This document shows, piece by piece, positions 23,072 to 34,357 of a DNA stretch of 64,000 nt. Below the pieces are notes generated by a model. The model saw only the letters and a program-made list of their open reading frames with translations, did not search any database and had not been told where the DNA came from. Source of the DNA: Isoetes taiwanensis (taxonomy: Eukaryota > Streptophyta > Lycopodiopsida > Isoetales > Isoetaceae). Location: positions 6,252,635-6,316,634 of the forward strand of contig JAJEKV010000033.1 in assembly GCA_021234155.1 (NCBI GenBank), given 5' to 3'. Numbering within the stretch: position 1 is the stretch's first letter; each line of letters opens with the position of its first letter. A program made the position numbers and the translations under genes.

Positions 23072-24978
23072 TTACTTGCCAAATATTGACATGTGCAACA
23101 AGCTTTCCAACAAATATTGACATGTGCAACCAGTATAGAACATTGATATGTTTCTCCAATGCAGCGTTTGAATTTCCTGCTGAATCTTAAAGCTATAATT
23201 CTCTGCAAAGTCAATGACGGAGACAACAACATCTTCTGGAAATGTTTGTAAACACTCCCTGAACTGATCAGCTTGCCATCTTGCCACATAATTATGAGGA
23301 ATGAACTGCTTTATTACAGCATCTGCATGCTCCATAAATTCATGTGCTGAAGTGTTCTTATATACCAACTTCATGACATCTTTAGTCTTCTCAGTTGCTT
23401 TTCCACCAACATTCGTCACGTAAGTATCTTTCACCTGCAGCAGCAAGAACAATATTTGAATGTCAAGTTCAAATAAATAAATGTCTAGTTAATTGAATAA
23501 TAGTTGAATGTCTAGTTATAAATGAAAAGAACCTCCATTTGCATGCAACAACATATTTAGTAAGTACGACGAGCATATAAAAGGATGCCAAGAAACTAAA
23601 AGACATAATTAAAACATACCTTTTCAAAATTCTTCCACTCCACCCTATTTAGTTTACTTTTTTCCTTTGGACACTTGAGGAACGATTTCAGCCCACAATT
23701 TGTGCAATTCATTTGCAAACACTTTGACTTATGCCAAGGTGTGGCGTCATCTTTTGGACACACCAAGGACCTCCACATCTCACTCACACTGTTGAAAGTG
23801 TGCATGTGTGCCTCACATTTTTTCCCAGGTCCACAAACAAGGCATTTACATCTACAATTGGGCCCGTGGAATTCTCTTCTCATCTTATTGATTGCTTGCC
23901 TTACAAACTCAACACGCATATGATAGATGCAACAGCATGTCTCCCTCTCCTTAAGTCTCCTCACAAATTTTGGCTTCAAGGCCTCAAAGAGCCTCAATCC
24001 AATTTTGATGTTTGGATATTGACGTTTGAACCGTTTGTAAAACATGACCTGCATTAATAATTTCAAACAAGTTTTAATATGTATACACAATTTTAAACAT
24101 CGTAAATTGAATGTACATACCTGTGATTCTTCTAGAAAGTGGATTGCATGTAAATTGTGCGGTTTTGCTATCTTTTCGCCATTCATATGTCTTCTTAACT
24201 TAATAACCTGTCGCTTATTGGGAGAAACCCTCGTCTCGGAAACCCAAAAGTTGTAGACCTCTTCACGCTCCTTATCAGATAGACGATCAGATCTTGCTTT
24301 CCTCTTAAACATTGACCATGGACCTCCAAAATCAGCAATCTGTCTCTTATCAAGAGCAGAATAGATAGCCTTCCTCTGCAAGTTGAGTACTTTTGCCACA
24401 GCAGTACGATTGCTACAAGAACTTACAGCCATCATCATAGTGGATGATCTTGCCTGGTTTTTGTCTCTACTTCTAGCAAATTTGTTAGTGGCAAGAGTAT
24501 TCTTTACATTGTCTACAACATGTTTGTAGACATTCAAAGCTTTATATCCAATCATTTTAAATTCTGGAAGTTGTTCTGCTACTCTAGAAATCACCTCTGT
24601 TCTATCTTCAGCATGTAAATCTCTACATACCTTGTGGATGAAGTCCAATATTTGTTTGCTCATACGTTGCTTCTTCCTTGTACTATGCCTCTTAATGCAC
24701 TTGTCTATCTTCAAGGCCAATTTCTCCCTCTTTCTCTTCCTAATCCTCTGCAATCTTCTTTTTTCTGTCATGATTCTCCTGCAAGCAGTATTGGGAGATA
24801 CACATGAACATGTCTTATTGCAAGTAGCTTTACAAGGTGAAGATTCATGTTGCATCTGAGATGATTGATATGAGTAGGGATCTACATCTCCTTGGTTTTC
24901 CAAATGAATTGAGATTTCTTCTTGCACATCCAAGCTTGGCATATGAATTTCCAAATTGTATCCAAGTGCAGCAGCCAA
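23072..24978 (-). pseudogene. Transposase-like gene with DFAENY motif, 3'-truncated
   Basis: Exons: 24978-24121, 24048-23620, 23434 to about 23072. Both introns (24120-24049, 72 bp, and 23619-23435) are GT-AG and phase 0. The product has a Cys-rich N-terminal patch (CNKTCSCVSPNTAC), a long basic helical region, a second Cys/His cluster (CRCKCLVCGPGKKC, then CTNCGLKSFLKC) and the block VVVSVIDFAENYSFKIQQEI with a HW pair shortly after. From memory, the DFAENY...IQ..HW block occurs in large families of uncharacterised, transposon-like proteins of animals and plants; its Asp could be a DDE-type catalytic residue. The frame runs into unrelated sequence right after HW, so the C-terminal half is missing. 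Superfamily not assigned. Confidence 0.6.
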
Positions 24979-25567
24979 GGCTTCTGGATCTTGCCCAGCA
25001 AATTTAGCTTGAAATTCTGCTGCATATCATTCAACGAGATCCATTGCATGCCTTCCAAAATTTTGAGACTGCAACAGCAAGAAGTGTATTTCTTTTTTTT
25101 TCAAAATTGGTTTCTAGCAGCAAAAGGCCGCAAAAAATCGGTAGATCCATTTGTTGTAGCCGGATCGATGACTTGGATAACAAAGCTTTGCCCCCTCCAA
25201 CGGAATTACGCGGGCTTAGAAGCCCTCCACCAAAACTACGCGGGCTCTAACGAACCCTTATTGATGACGGGCAAAAAACGCTATAAACTAATTATGCACT
25301 ATGTAAAGCACCCCACAAGCACAATGTGTCGCCGACAAAAAAAACGTACCCCATATTAAGAAATTAAACCATTAAGTTCCCCTCCTCCCCCCCCCCACCC
25401 CCCAACCCCGTAGCGAGTTGTTTTTCTTTGATATTCATGCAAGGTGTCCATTGGTAGGCTCGGACCGTTGGATGTCGGTTTCGGACAATCTCAACCACCG
25501 TTAGGTGCAACTCATTTTTTAGTAAGTTTTAGTTAACTGTCAGTTTGAAATACACAATTAACTCAAA
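24979..25567. other. Upstream region of the transposase-like gene
   Basis: Contains a C-rich run (CCTCCTCCCC followed by a longer C tract, about 25381-25409) and a local duplication with ACGCGGGCT at 25208 and 25239. It may hold the promoter of the minus-strand gene. No terminal inverted repeat was recognised. Confidence 0.45.
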
Positions 25568-26151
25568 TGTGACGCTCCCTGAACCTATATGATGTTCCCA
25601 TCATATAAATAAGAGAAATCCCCCTCCCATGGCGACTCCATCACCAGGGAAAGGCCCTCCGTCTGACTCGGGCCACTTGTGATGGGCAAGTATTCAAGTG
25701 AAGGACACGGAGGTGTCATTCATCCCATGCCTTCTATGGGAATCCTATATAGCGGAAGCGTACATACATGTTAGCACCTAGCAACAATACAAATAAATAA
25801 TATACCACCACGAAGGGTGGTCCATACATCATCAAGACAACATCACATAATAACAATACATATACAAAATGCATCAAGAATAAAGGTTCTACCCCAGGCT
25901 CAGACTCGGGGGATTTGACTGACATTCAGGACCTCCGAATAACAACAGACAGAATCATGACAATGGCGTTGGCTAGCATAGAACAAGGGTAGGCCACTCC
26001 ATCTGCCCCTGCTATGCACACTTTGCAGATAGGCTTAAACATGCTATGGCATGATTGTAGCCTTCAGAGACGTAATCCCATGACTACTCCAAGTTGCATT
26101 GCCCCAGTCTGATGAGGCAGGAATGAGACAAGTCCCTTCCCAGAGCACAAT
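25568..26151 (-). repeat. LTR of element B, left part
   Basis: This LTR begins TGTGACGCTCC. It is interrupted after 26151 by element A and resumes at 47214. The whole LTR is about 1.1 kb. It shares many phrases with the A LTR (for example CCACTCCATCTGCCCCT near 25996 and 26549), so A inserted into a relative of its own family. Confidence 0.85.
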
Positions 26152-27705
26152 TGTGACGTCCCCTACTCATATACGGTGCACTCACCGTATACAAACAGGA
26201 GTTCATCCCCCATACCAACTCCATACTGATACAGGGCCCTCCATGTATCACTGCAACCTTGATGAGTTCTAGTGGGAAGAATGAAGGGGTCATTTTACCC
26301 TGTCTCCCTCAGGGCCTACCTAGCTGCGGAAGCGTAAACATACATGCCAGTATACAATATCATCACATAGCCACCTCGAAGGGTGGCTCATCCATATCTG
26401 CATAAACAAAGATCAGCACATCACATATGGGGACCCTATCCAAGGCTCAGACTCCAGGGAATGACTGACGGCTTGGGTCTCCAGAGTTCATTGCAGACAG
26501 AATTCATGGCAATGGATTTGGCTGGCATGAGAACATGGCTTAGGGTAGTCCACTCCATCTGCCCCTCCTGTGCACACTTTGCAGATTAGGTTGAAGAGTG
26601 TTAGGACCTGACTGTAGCCCGCCGGATGCATAGCCAAGGGGGCTATTTCTGGGTTGCACCTCCCCAGTTCCGATGGGGCAGGTAGGGATCACTCCCTCCA
26701 GAGATCTACATGCTGACTCAAGGTGACTAGAGGGCCACTGCCCTTATCCGACTTGAACCCAATGGAGAGTGACGCATCACCCCACGGGTGTCGAGTCCAT
26801 GCCTTGCCCACACTCAGTGGCAAGCCATTAGACCTAGTCCACAGTGATCCCCGGTAGACTTTACACACCAGGGGGATCGTTTAAGAGTCAGAACACGAAC
26901 CTCTTTATAAGCCAGTCTGGCCCCTTCACCCACAACCCGGTGTGGCTCTTGTACACAGGCCGAATTTACAGTGTGCTAAAGAGGCTATCTATGAGCATCA
27001 ACTACCAGGGCTTTAAGGTCTCTACCCCCCTCATCATCCATATCACAGAAGAACTAAAGAACAAGATCTAATCTATATCACAGAGTTAGGTTCTTTAGTT
27101 AGGGCTTGATATCTAGGGATCTAGATGGCTGCTATGGGCAATTTAATAGGCTAAACCTACTTATTCAAGGGCTGGGAGGCGGTTTAGGCTATTAAATTGA
27201 CAAAATACCTGATCCTTGACTCGCTCCTCCTGCTCTGAACTCGACCATCCTGCTAAACTGCTAGAAGACGAAGCTAGAAGGGGAAACTGATGAGCCAAAT
27301 CGCTCAGACAGAGTTTGGGAGGCGGATTTGGCTCCTGGAGCAAGCAAAACAGAACCCTAGAACACTATGGACCAAAATAGCAAGTTAGGGTTTCCTTTAC
27401 CTAAATAGACAAGGGGTTAGGGCTAGGGTTTCCAATTACCCCTTTTAGCATGTGGGATAATTGGTGTGGCCCACTTGCCTTTATTAAGTGGCATAAAGTG
27501 TCCACATGGGAAAATGTGCACACTTGGATAAATGTGCACATTGGAAAATGTGCACATTAATAAATGCACACACCTTGCAGGTTGCCCCCTAGGGTGTTAC
27601 CTGCTTGGCTACGCGTCGGCGTACACGTCAGTCGGGGTGGCGTGTACGCGTGATGAGGCAGTACAGTATACGTCCTGGGACCGTATACTGTGCTGGAACA
27701 TCACA
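26152..27705 (-). repeat. 3' LTR of element A (complete, 1554 bp)
   Basis: TGTGACGTCCCC at the left end and GGAACATCACA at the right end form matching 8-bp inverted ends. The segments 26152-26265 and about 27031-27705 are found again in the other LTR (36396-36509 and 46539-47213). The middle of this LTR has no counterpart there. Plant telo-box-like AGGGTTT motifs lie near 27387-27433. Confidence 0.93.
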
Positions 27706-27718
27706 TTCTCCCCACCTT
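27706..27718 (-). promoter_or_regulatory. Polypurine tract of element A
   Basis: The minus strand reads AAGGTGGGGAGAA immediately before the 3' LTR, which is the expected position for the plus-strand DNA primer in reverse transcription. Element B has the related AAGGAGGGGAGAA at 47746-47758. Confidence 0.85.
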
Positions 27719-28168
27719 GAAATGATGCTGTCTGCAGCATCGTGGGTCTCCCCACCTTGGGATCTTCCTAACCTGCAATCAACTTGATGCATACAATATA
27801 CTACTATCATACTTACACATTTATTAGGATTACCTTAAGATAATATTTTTAGAACATTATTATGCCATTATCTTATCAAATAACTTATCAATTCATAACG
27901 TCATTAAAACAAGTTACTCATTAGTTTTACTTATCACAACAGTTTAGTTTATCAAAATTTAATAGTTTCATATACAATTATCCTTCGAGGTACTCTTCAT
28001 TCCTTGCAACACATTCCAACAAAATTTGTGTTGCAAGTCTTCGTAGCTCAACCTCCTTGCCCTCCGGAGCGCTCTATTGGCCTGCAGGTCGACACTACGT
28101 TAGTACGGGGAGGACCCTATCCTTCACGCCCCATATACGGGAAGGACCCTATCCTCCACGCTGGGCAA
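27719..28168 (-). other. Element A 3' untranslated remnant
   Basis: No coding sequence is seen. Around 28109-28160 there are two imperfect copies of a GGACCCTATCC phrase. The integrase core that should lie here is absent, so a deletion probably joined the broken integrase to the 3' end. Confidence 0.6.
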
Positions 28169-31100
28169 CTAAAGGTGTAGGCATGAGCGCCATATAGGCA
28201 TTATAGGGCGCTGTCTCCACGACCACGATGGAAGAAGCATCCTCTTCCTATGCCGGGAGATTAGCCATGCATTCATGTAGATAGATGGGGTGGTTCCCTT
28301 ATAACCAAAATTATTAATAATTAAAATTCGAAGCTGCTCTGCCTTCGTCTGCTGACATAGCTGACACTCTTTGATGTAACGAGCTACCTGCTTCTTCATT
28401 CCTGGCCAATAATAGCTGCTGCGCACTTTGAAATATGTCTTCATAAATCTTGCGTGGCCAGCTATTGGGCTGTTGTGGGTGTCGTGGAGAATCAACTTCC
28501 TCACACCTGATGATTCAGGCATGCACAACTTGTTCTTATGGTACAAGAGGTTACCTTCCTTCTTAAAATTTTTGAAGGTTTCCCTCTCCTTATCTGTTCT
28601 TGCTTCATTGCACAAGCTCGCCCATACTTCCTTGAAGTCTGCGTCTGTTGGCAAGGTTTCTTCGATCTTCTTTCCGAAGTCGCTGGAGAGCGTCGAAATT
28701 GCATTGCAATGCACTCTAGTTGTCAGAGGATGCCTTGAAAACGCATCCGCTACCACGTTGAGCTTCCCCGGTTTATAGACTATATCAAAGTCATACTCTT
28801 CGAGGAACTCCATCCACCTTCGCTGCCTCAGGTTGAGATGTGGTTGCGTGAATACATATTGGAGGCTCTGATGATCCGTGTCCAACTGGAACTTCCTTCC
28901 CAAGAGGTATCCAAATTCTTAGCGCCCTGACAACTGCAAGCAATTCTTGATCGTGCGTTGGGTAGCGCATTTCGGCGTCGTTCATCTTCCTGGAATCATA
29001 CGCTACTACTCGCTCTTCCTGCATGAGCACTGCACCTGTGGTTATCTTACTTGCGTCTGTCGCCACCAATTTGTCTTTCTCCGGGTCTGGCAGGGTCAAG
29101 ACGGGGGCGGTTGTCAAAGCTTCCTTCAACAATTCAAACCCTGCTTGGGCTTTCTTGTGCCAATGATGTGCCCAATCTTTCACCTTTTCCGCCCTCGTCA
29201 AGTCCGTTAGCGGGGCTGCTATCTTTGTGAAGTTCTTCACAAACTTCCTGTAGTACCCTGCTAGGCCAAGAAAACTTCTGACCTCATGGACATTCTTCGG
29301 TGCTGGCCACTAAATCACTGCTTCAATATTGGCAGGGTCCGTCGAGATTCCTTCTGCTGCGATCACATGACCCAGGTATTGCACCTTCTCCGTTGCGAAG
29401 TGGCACTTCGACAACTTGGCGTATAACTGGTGCCTCTTCAACTTCTCCAGCACTCTCCTTAGGTGTTGTACGTGCTCTTCAAAGGGATCTGCTATACACC
29501 AAAATGTCATCAAAGAATACTATCACAAAGGTGTCCAAGAACTCCCTGAAGATGTCGTTCATGAGCCTCATGAACGTTGCTGGGGCGTTCGATAAGCCGA
29601 AAGGCATTACCGTGAATTCATAGTGCCCATACCGCGTTCTGAAGGCGGTTTTATGGATGTCTTCTTCCTTTATCCTGATCTGATGATAGCCTGACCTTAA
29701 GTCAATTTTGGAGAAGACTTTTGCCCCTTGGAGCTGGTCCATCAAGTCATCCGATCTGGGGAGTGCATACTTATTTTTGATGGTGTGCTTATTCAACTGC
29801 CTATAATCTATGCACATCCTCAAGCTGCCATCCTTCTTCTTGACAAAAAGAATGGGTGCCCCAAATGGTGAGACGCTAGGTCTAATGACTAGGTCGAGCA
29901 ACTCCTGCAATTGCTTCTTTAGCTCCGTCAGCTCCTGCATCGTCATTCTGTATGGAGCCTTACTCGTCAGCTTCGTTCCTGGTTCGAGTGCTATCTCACA
30001 CTCGACTCCCCTGTAAGGAGGGAGGTGCTCGATCTCATCCAGGAAGAGATCGTGGAACTCCGTGATCAACTTAGCTACTTGCTTGGGCAACTTGCTGAGC
30101 ACCTTATCTTCTTTGCTTTCTTCTGATTCGGGCTCTTCGATCTCAAGCTTGAAGATATATGCTACCTGCTCACTCTTGATGCACTTGAGCAGTCGTTTAC
30201 TAGACATACACTGCATGATGGGAACAATTTCTTTACCTGTGATCTCAATGATCTTGCCGTTGGGCGCTGTGAGGGTCACCTTCCGCTTTCCACAATCAAT
30301 GATGGCCCCTGCTGGTCCAAGATACTCCATTCCTATGATCAAGTCATACTTGCCGATACCCATTACTTCTGCCCCCATCTGGATGTTAATTCCTGGCAAG
30401 TCGATGTCGAAGTTTATTCTCTTGCCTGCTGTTTGCCTTACTGCTCCACTTGCTAAGACTACGGGCCTCGGCTTGGACTTCAATGGTTTCAACTTCAACA
30501 TCTCAACCATTTTTGGGGATGCAAAATTGTGGCTACTTCCCGAGTCTATCAGGACTATGAAAGATTTGGCCTTGGCCTTCCCTACTGTGGAAATTACCTT
30601 ATACTGATTCTCTGCTTGTTCTATATCTATGGCAACAAAAATGTGACACTCACCCTGAATATAGTCGCGAGCTGCCTCGCCGTCGTCGTCAGACAGAGTG
30701 TCCCATCCACCCAACTCCACTAGCGCTGCGCTCATGACGAAGGGGCAGTTCGCTGTCCTGTGGCCTGGCTGGAAGCACCTGAAACAAAGCTGCTTCTCTA
30801 TGCACTCCTGTCTCTTCTCCTTGGGCATTGCTTGCAAGAAGGACCACACTGCTTTGGAGTAGTTTGACCCCTCCTGCTTGTCCTTGAAGGACACCTGCTT
30901 CTTCTCCTGCTGCTTCCCATGGTTGCCACTATATGGGGCTTTAGCTGGACCTGGGCTGGCTGCTCTAGGGCTATAACTCCCTGTTGCCTTGCCTTTATCC
31001 TGGTAATACTGCTGCCTCTGTCCGCTGTTCTGAGGCCCCGTTCCTTGCAAGCTTATTGCCTTGGACTCTGCTTCTGATACCGTCTTGGGGTTTATTGCCC

Positions 31101-31848
31101 TTACAAGCTTGCACATCTCCTCATTCAATCCTTCAATATAGCTCTCCACTGCGTGCTTTTCACTCAACTTCGGCACATAAAGCCTTAGTCTCATGAATTC
31201 CTCTGTATATTTCTGGACTGATTTGTTTCCTTGCTGCAACCTGTAGAACTGCTGCATCATGTTGGACTTGTGTTCCCTTGGGACGTAATGGCGCTTGAAA
31301 GCCTTAGCAAACTTTTTGAACCTGCAACCGTCCCTGCTTAAGCCATGTGCTTTGGCATAACCCTTCCACCAAATGCGTGCTGCTCCCTTAAGGTTGGCTG
31401 TTGCCACCCTGCCTTTGTCCTTGTTCTTCATACCATAGGCGTTACCATACTCACTCATCTCATCGAGCCAAGCCTCTGCTTCCATGCCTGACCTGTTCTC
31501 GCCTGAGAATTGCTCGAGCTTCCTGGCCTTCCATACGTTTCCCAATGCTGAGTCTACCTTCTTCTGATAGTCCGAGGTCCTCGTGTCCTTGTGGCTGCCG
31601 TCCCTTCGGTTCTGCACCTGCTCTTCCTCTTCTTCGGAGTCGGAGTCCGAATCCGAGCTTGAGTCGGAGGATTCCGTACTGGGGGACCTCCTTCTCTTGC
31701 TCTTCCTCTTGTCCTTCTTCGTCTTCTGAGGTGGTGCTTCGGGCAACTGGACACTGCCATCTGGAGCAACTCCTCCTTGGGCTGCCAAGAAAGCCTTTAT
31801 TTGCTCAAGATCCGTTCTCATCTGAGACATTTCTTCCTCAGGAGTCAT
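28169..31848 (-). pseudogene. Element A gag-pol polyprotein (Ty3/gypsy type)
   Basis: The first open block (31848-29479, 789 aa) contains, in order: an acidic/serine-rich N-terminus, the gag core with WW at [12 protein letters not shown], one CCHC knuckle ([14 protein letters not shown]), an aspartic protease ([11 protein letters not shown]) and reverse transcriptase up to the FFDDILVYS active site. A 1-nt insertion near 29485 then shifts the frame. The continuation (EEHVQHLRRVL...) is broken again by a stop in IEAVI*WPAP (about 29312) and a small indel near 28915. RNase H (KLVATDASKITTGAVL, then DTDHQSL) and the zinc-binding integrase head (HDTHNSPIAGH...CQLC) follow. The integrase core stops soon after a VVVE remnant. 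Order protease-RT-RNase H-integrase marks Ty3/gypsy. Not functional in this copy. Confidence 0.93.
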
Positions 31849-32129
31849 GGCACCAAATGCCTCATAAAGGTTCCTTGTCGGGGTGGCCTGGGCGGAGTCC
31901 GTTCTTCCCTACGGTCTCGTCGTTGTTGCTCCCCTGAGCCTGGGCCTCTAGCTGCATACACAAGTCGATCATGGCCTTATGGTTAGCTTTATTTGTTCTA
32001 TTGCATTCTATGTGTTTGTTGGTAAAGTTGTGGAACAAAATACATCAACAAACATTTAAGGTGCAAAAGAAAATGCATTTATATATGTATAATATTTTAA
32101 ATACAGGGCCTCCGGGATCAAGAGTTTAA
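31849..32129 (-). other. Spacer between histone-like cistron 2 and gag
   Basis: About 280 bp of AT-rich sequence without an open frame or palindrome. It provides the immediate leader of gag. No TATA box of the type seen upstream of the histone-like cistrons was noticed here. Confidence 0.5.
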
Positions 32130-32741
32130 CTATTCTTGAAATCGCCGGTAGGATAGATTATCCTCAAGAAACTTCTTAAATTGGGCCGTTCCTACTGAGC
32201 GTCCCAAGTTCCTGAGGATGTTGGTTGATGACCCGCCCTGCAAGGCTATCACCAATTCCTCTACCCTGCGGTCGGAGGTGTAGGCCGCGGTTACTGCTAG
32301 TCTTCCCTGCCGTCGGTAGGGCACAGCGAAGTCGAAGACGTCAAGTGCCATCGTTCTCTTGACTAAGACGGCATAGTCGGTGTTTGAAGCCAGCCGAGCA
32401 TGCATGCCAAAGCCTGAGAGTGCGATGAGCATGAACACTCCTTCTTAGCCCCTGGGGCTGAATTTGCGGTGTATTACCGCTATTCTCCCGTCCATCAGCA
32501 GGGGGAGATAGTATCTCAGCGACCTGTCGTTGTGCGACATTGTTGATTCGTCGCCCCCTCGGCCACCAGCTCTATGTCGTCCGGCATATTCATCGACCTC
32601 CACCTCGGTGAACTCTCTGTAATCCCTGATTGTCGATGAAACTCGCCTGATGTCGATCCCGCCTCTTCTCTCTGTGGAGGCTGGTGTCGAAGAGCTCGGC
32701 AGTGGTCTTGCCACGGATCCCCATTCGTTATTGGATGGCAT
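32130..32741 (-). pseudogene. Candidate histone H4-like protein, one internal stop
   Basis: A 203-codon frame is interrupted by a single TAA at 32445-32447 (codon 99). The strongest feature is residues 128-148: KRTMALDVFDF followed by AVPYRRQGRL. Canonical H4 has [20 protein letters not shown] at its alpha-3/C-terminal end. Upstream, GRIAVI and GVFMLIALS can be placed on the L1 loop and alpha-2 of H4 with an insertion of about eight residues. The basic H4 tail is not recognisable and a C-terminal extension of about 55 residues follows. The case rests on this one block plus the presence of an H3-like protein in the same element. It could be an unrelated or heavily diverged protein. Confidence 0.42.
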
Positions 32742-32754
32742 AGAACTCCTCTTC

Positions 32755-33670
32755 AGACGGCAGGTCTCGAACTTCCATTATTTGCCTGATGTTGTTGTAG
32801 GCTTCGACTCCCTGTATAGGTGTCGGCTTCTCTTACCTGAATCGGGAAGTCTAAAGCTCTCCGGACGATGAAATCATCCAGATCTGGTTGTTGCCGCAGT
32901 TGGTGCAGCAACTCGTCGAGTCGGTACTCCCTTTCCCTGCATTCGGGGAGGTTTTGGATGTCATTGAGGAGCAGGTACTCCTCGCCGTTGATGATGATCG
33001 GGGCTAGGCTTGTGATACCTAGCCCAAGCGGGGGAGCGATCCTAAGGGTCTGCCGGTCCCGTTCAAAATTTGCTATCTCCTATTCTGCTAGCTGTCGCTC
33101 TTCTTCTGGGTCGAGCTCGACGTAGTCCTCGTCATCCGATTCCTCGTCTTCGGCTCTCTCTTCTTGCTCCTGTTGGTACTGCAAAAGGAGCTGATCTGCT
33201 GCTAAGGAGGCTATGGGGTCCACATCCATGGGAGGGATAGAGGTTTCCCCCATGGGGTTTTCGGCACGGTGGGAAAGAAAGATTGCCAAGGCGGCGGTGT
33301 AGGAGAAGTACTTGGTCCTATCGACTGTCAGGACCATGTAGTCTGGCAACCTCTGGGCCTTGTTGGTCAGGTACTTCGCAATGTTTGGAACATCACCCAA
33401 GGCTGCTTGAAGGGATGGCCTGGGAACAAAATAGCCTGTACAAGGGGGGAGCTGCACTAGGGACGGTCCTACCCTAGCTTGGAAGTCGGACAAGACTTGT
33501 CTATATGCTGGGGTTGCGTGCAGAGTGGCTTGGACATCTATGTCTTTTCGGAAAACTTGAAAAATGGCATTGACATCGGTCTCAGCTGCATGGGCACTGG
33601 CGCTGTACCATCGCCTAAAGTCAGCTGTTGCCATGGATCTAGAGAGAATGGGACTAACAAACGGATGCAA
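32755..33670 (-). pseudogene. Second accessory cistron, possible H2B-like fold
   Basis: The frame opens at 33670, or more likely at the second ATG at 33634 (MATADFRRW), about 114 nt below a TATAAATA box. Residues 33-107 (from 33670) can be aligned with H2B: AIFQVFRKDI on KIYIFKVLKQ, VLSDFQARV on IMNSFINDIF, and RPSLQAALGDVPNIAKYLT on [20 protein letters not shown]. An acidic stretch (EERAEDEESDDEDYVELDPEEE) closes the first block before a stop at 33080-33082. The frame continues open beyond the stop to about 32755 with a helical DELLHQLRQQPDLDDFIVRR segment. A perfect donor-like CAG-GTAAGAG lies near 32841. The H2B match is weak and could be chance; what is solid is an extra cistron with its own promoter-like module. 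Confidence 0.4.
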
Positions 33671-33747
33671 AAGCGCCTCAGGGAACTGGAAAGTCGCCTA
33701 GAAGGTCTGGAGCAAACTTGTAGGATGGTAAGTGAGAAATGGGAGCC

Positions 33748-33755
33748 TATTTATA
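33748..33755 (-). promoter_or_regulatory. TATA box of cistron 2
   Basis: The minus strand reads TATAAATA, about 78 nt before the ATG at 33670 and 114 nt before the ATG at 33634. A telo-box (AAACCCTAA on the plus strand, 33766-33774) sits just upstream of it; such boxes are common in plant promoters of proliferation-linked genes. The leader below it resembles the leader of cistron 1 (TTTGCTCC and CTAGGCGACTTT versus TCTGCTCC and TAAGGCGATTTT). Confidence 0.7.
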
Positions 33756-33945
33756 GACTAGGGGAAAACCCTAATTTTTGGGTGACCTAGAAAACTATTG
33801 GGGTTGGGAAAATCTGACCTATTTTGAGGTAAATGGGGATTGGAAGACTAATTTGGGGGTTTGAGCATGACTGGGACTATTTAATGAACCTATTGCAACA
33901 AATTGGAGGTCAATTGGATATGGCATGGTGGAGAAAATGCTAGGA

Positions 33946-34015
33946 GGTCTCACACGATGCGCCTGGGGCTCGACCTAGATTTTAGGTTTGGCTTCTGGCG
34001 CGACGTGTGAGACAT
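33946..34015. promoter_or_regulatory. Palindrome module copy 4 (cistron 2, proximal)
   Basis: Roughly 70-bp near-palindrome: AGGTCTCACACGATGCGCC on one arm and GGCGCGACGTGTGAGACAT on the other, with an inner CCTA...TAGG stem. It could be a DNA element bound by a dimeric factor or an RNA hairpin. It lies about 190 bp upstream of the TATA box. Confidence 0.85.
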
Positions 34016-34147
34016 TTGCCCTATCTTGGTCAAAACTTATCCAATCTGGGTGATCTAAGTTCAAATCATGCTAGACTCTTCGAGTTAGGCAAGATTGACC
34101 CCTTACTTGGTCGATTTGGAGGTGTTTTGGTCTAGATTAGATATGAA

Positions 34148-34217
34148 GGTCTCACACATTGCGCCCAGGGCTAGACCTGAACTTTAGGTTTGTGCTCTGG
34201 CGCGACGTGTGAGACAT
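34148..34217. promoter_or_regulatory. Palindrome module copy 3 (cistron 2, distal)
   Basis: Same family as the copy at 33946-34015, with arms GGTCTCACACATTGCGCC and GGCGCGACGTGTGAGACAT. The pair is spaced about 200 bp apart, as is the pair upstream of cistron 1. It starts about 140 nt after the stop codon of the H3-like ORF. Confidence 0.85.
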
Positions 34218-34357
34218 CCCTCACTACTTGCTCTAAATGTTACCAATTTGACTGAAATAAAAGCCATTACTTGCTAATTCAATTTAGTTAAGTACATTTA
34301 TACACATAGTCTACTCAAAAACACTTGTATTAAACAAAATTTTATCATTTACAAAAT

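Noticed and set aside
33083-33350. Possible H2A-like fold behind the H2B-like block (KYFSYTAALAIFL)
   Set aside because: Only a few residues resemble H2A and the acidic end follows directly. Not enough to call.
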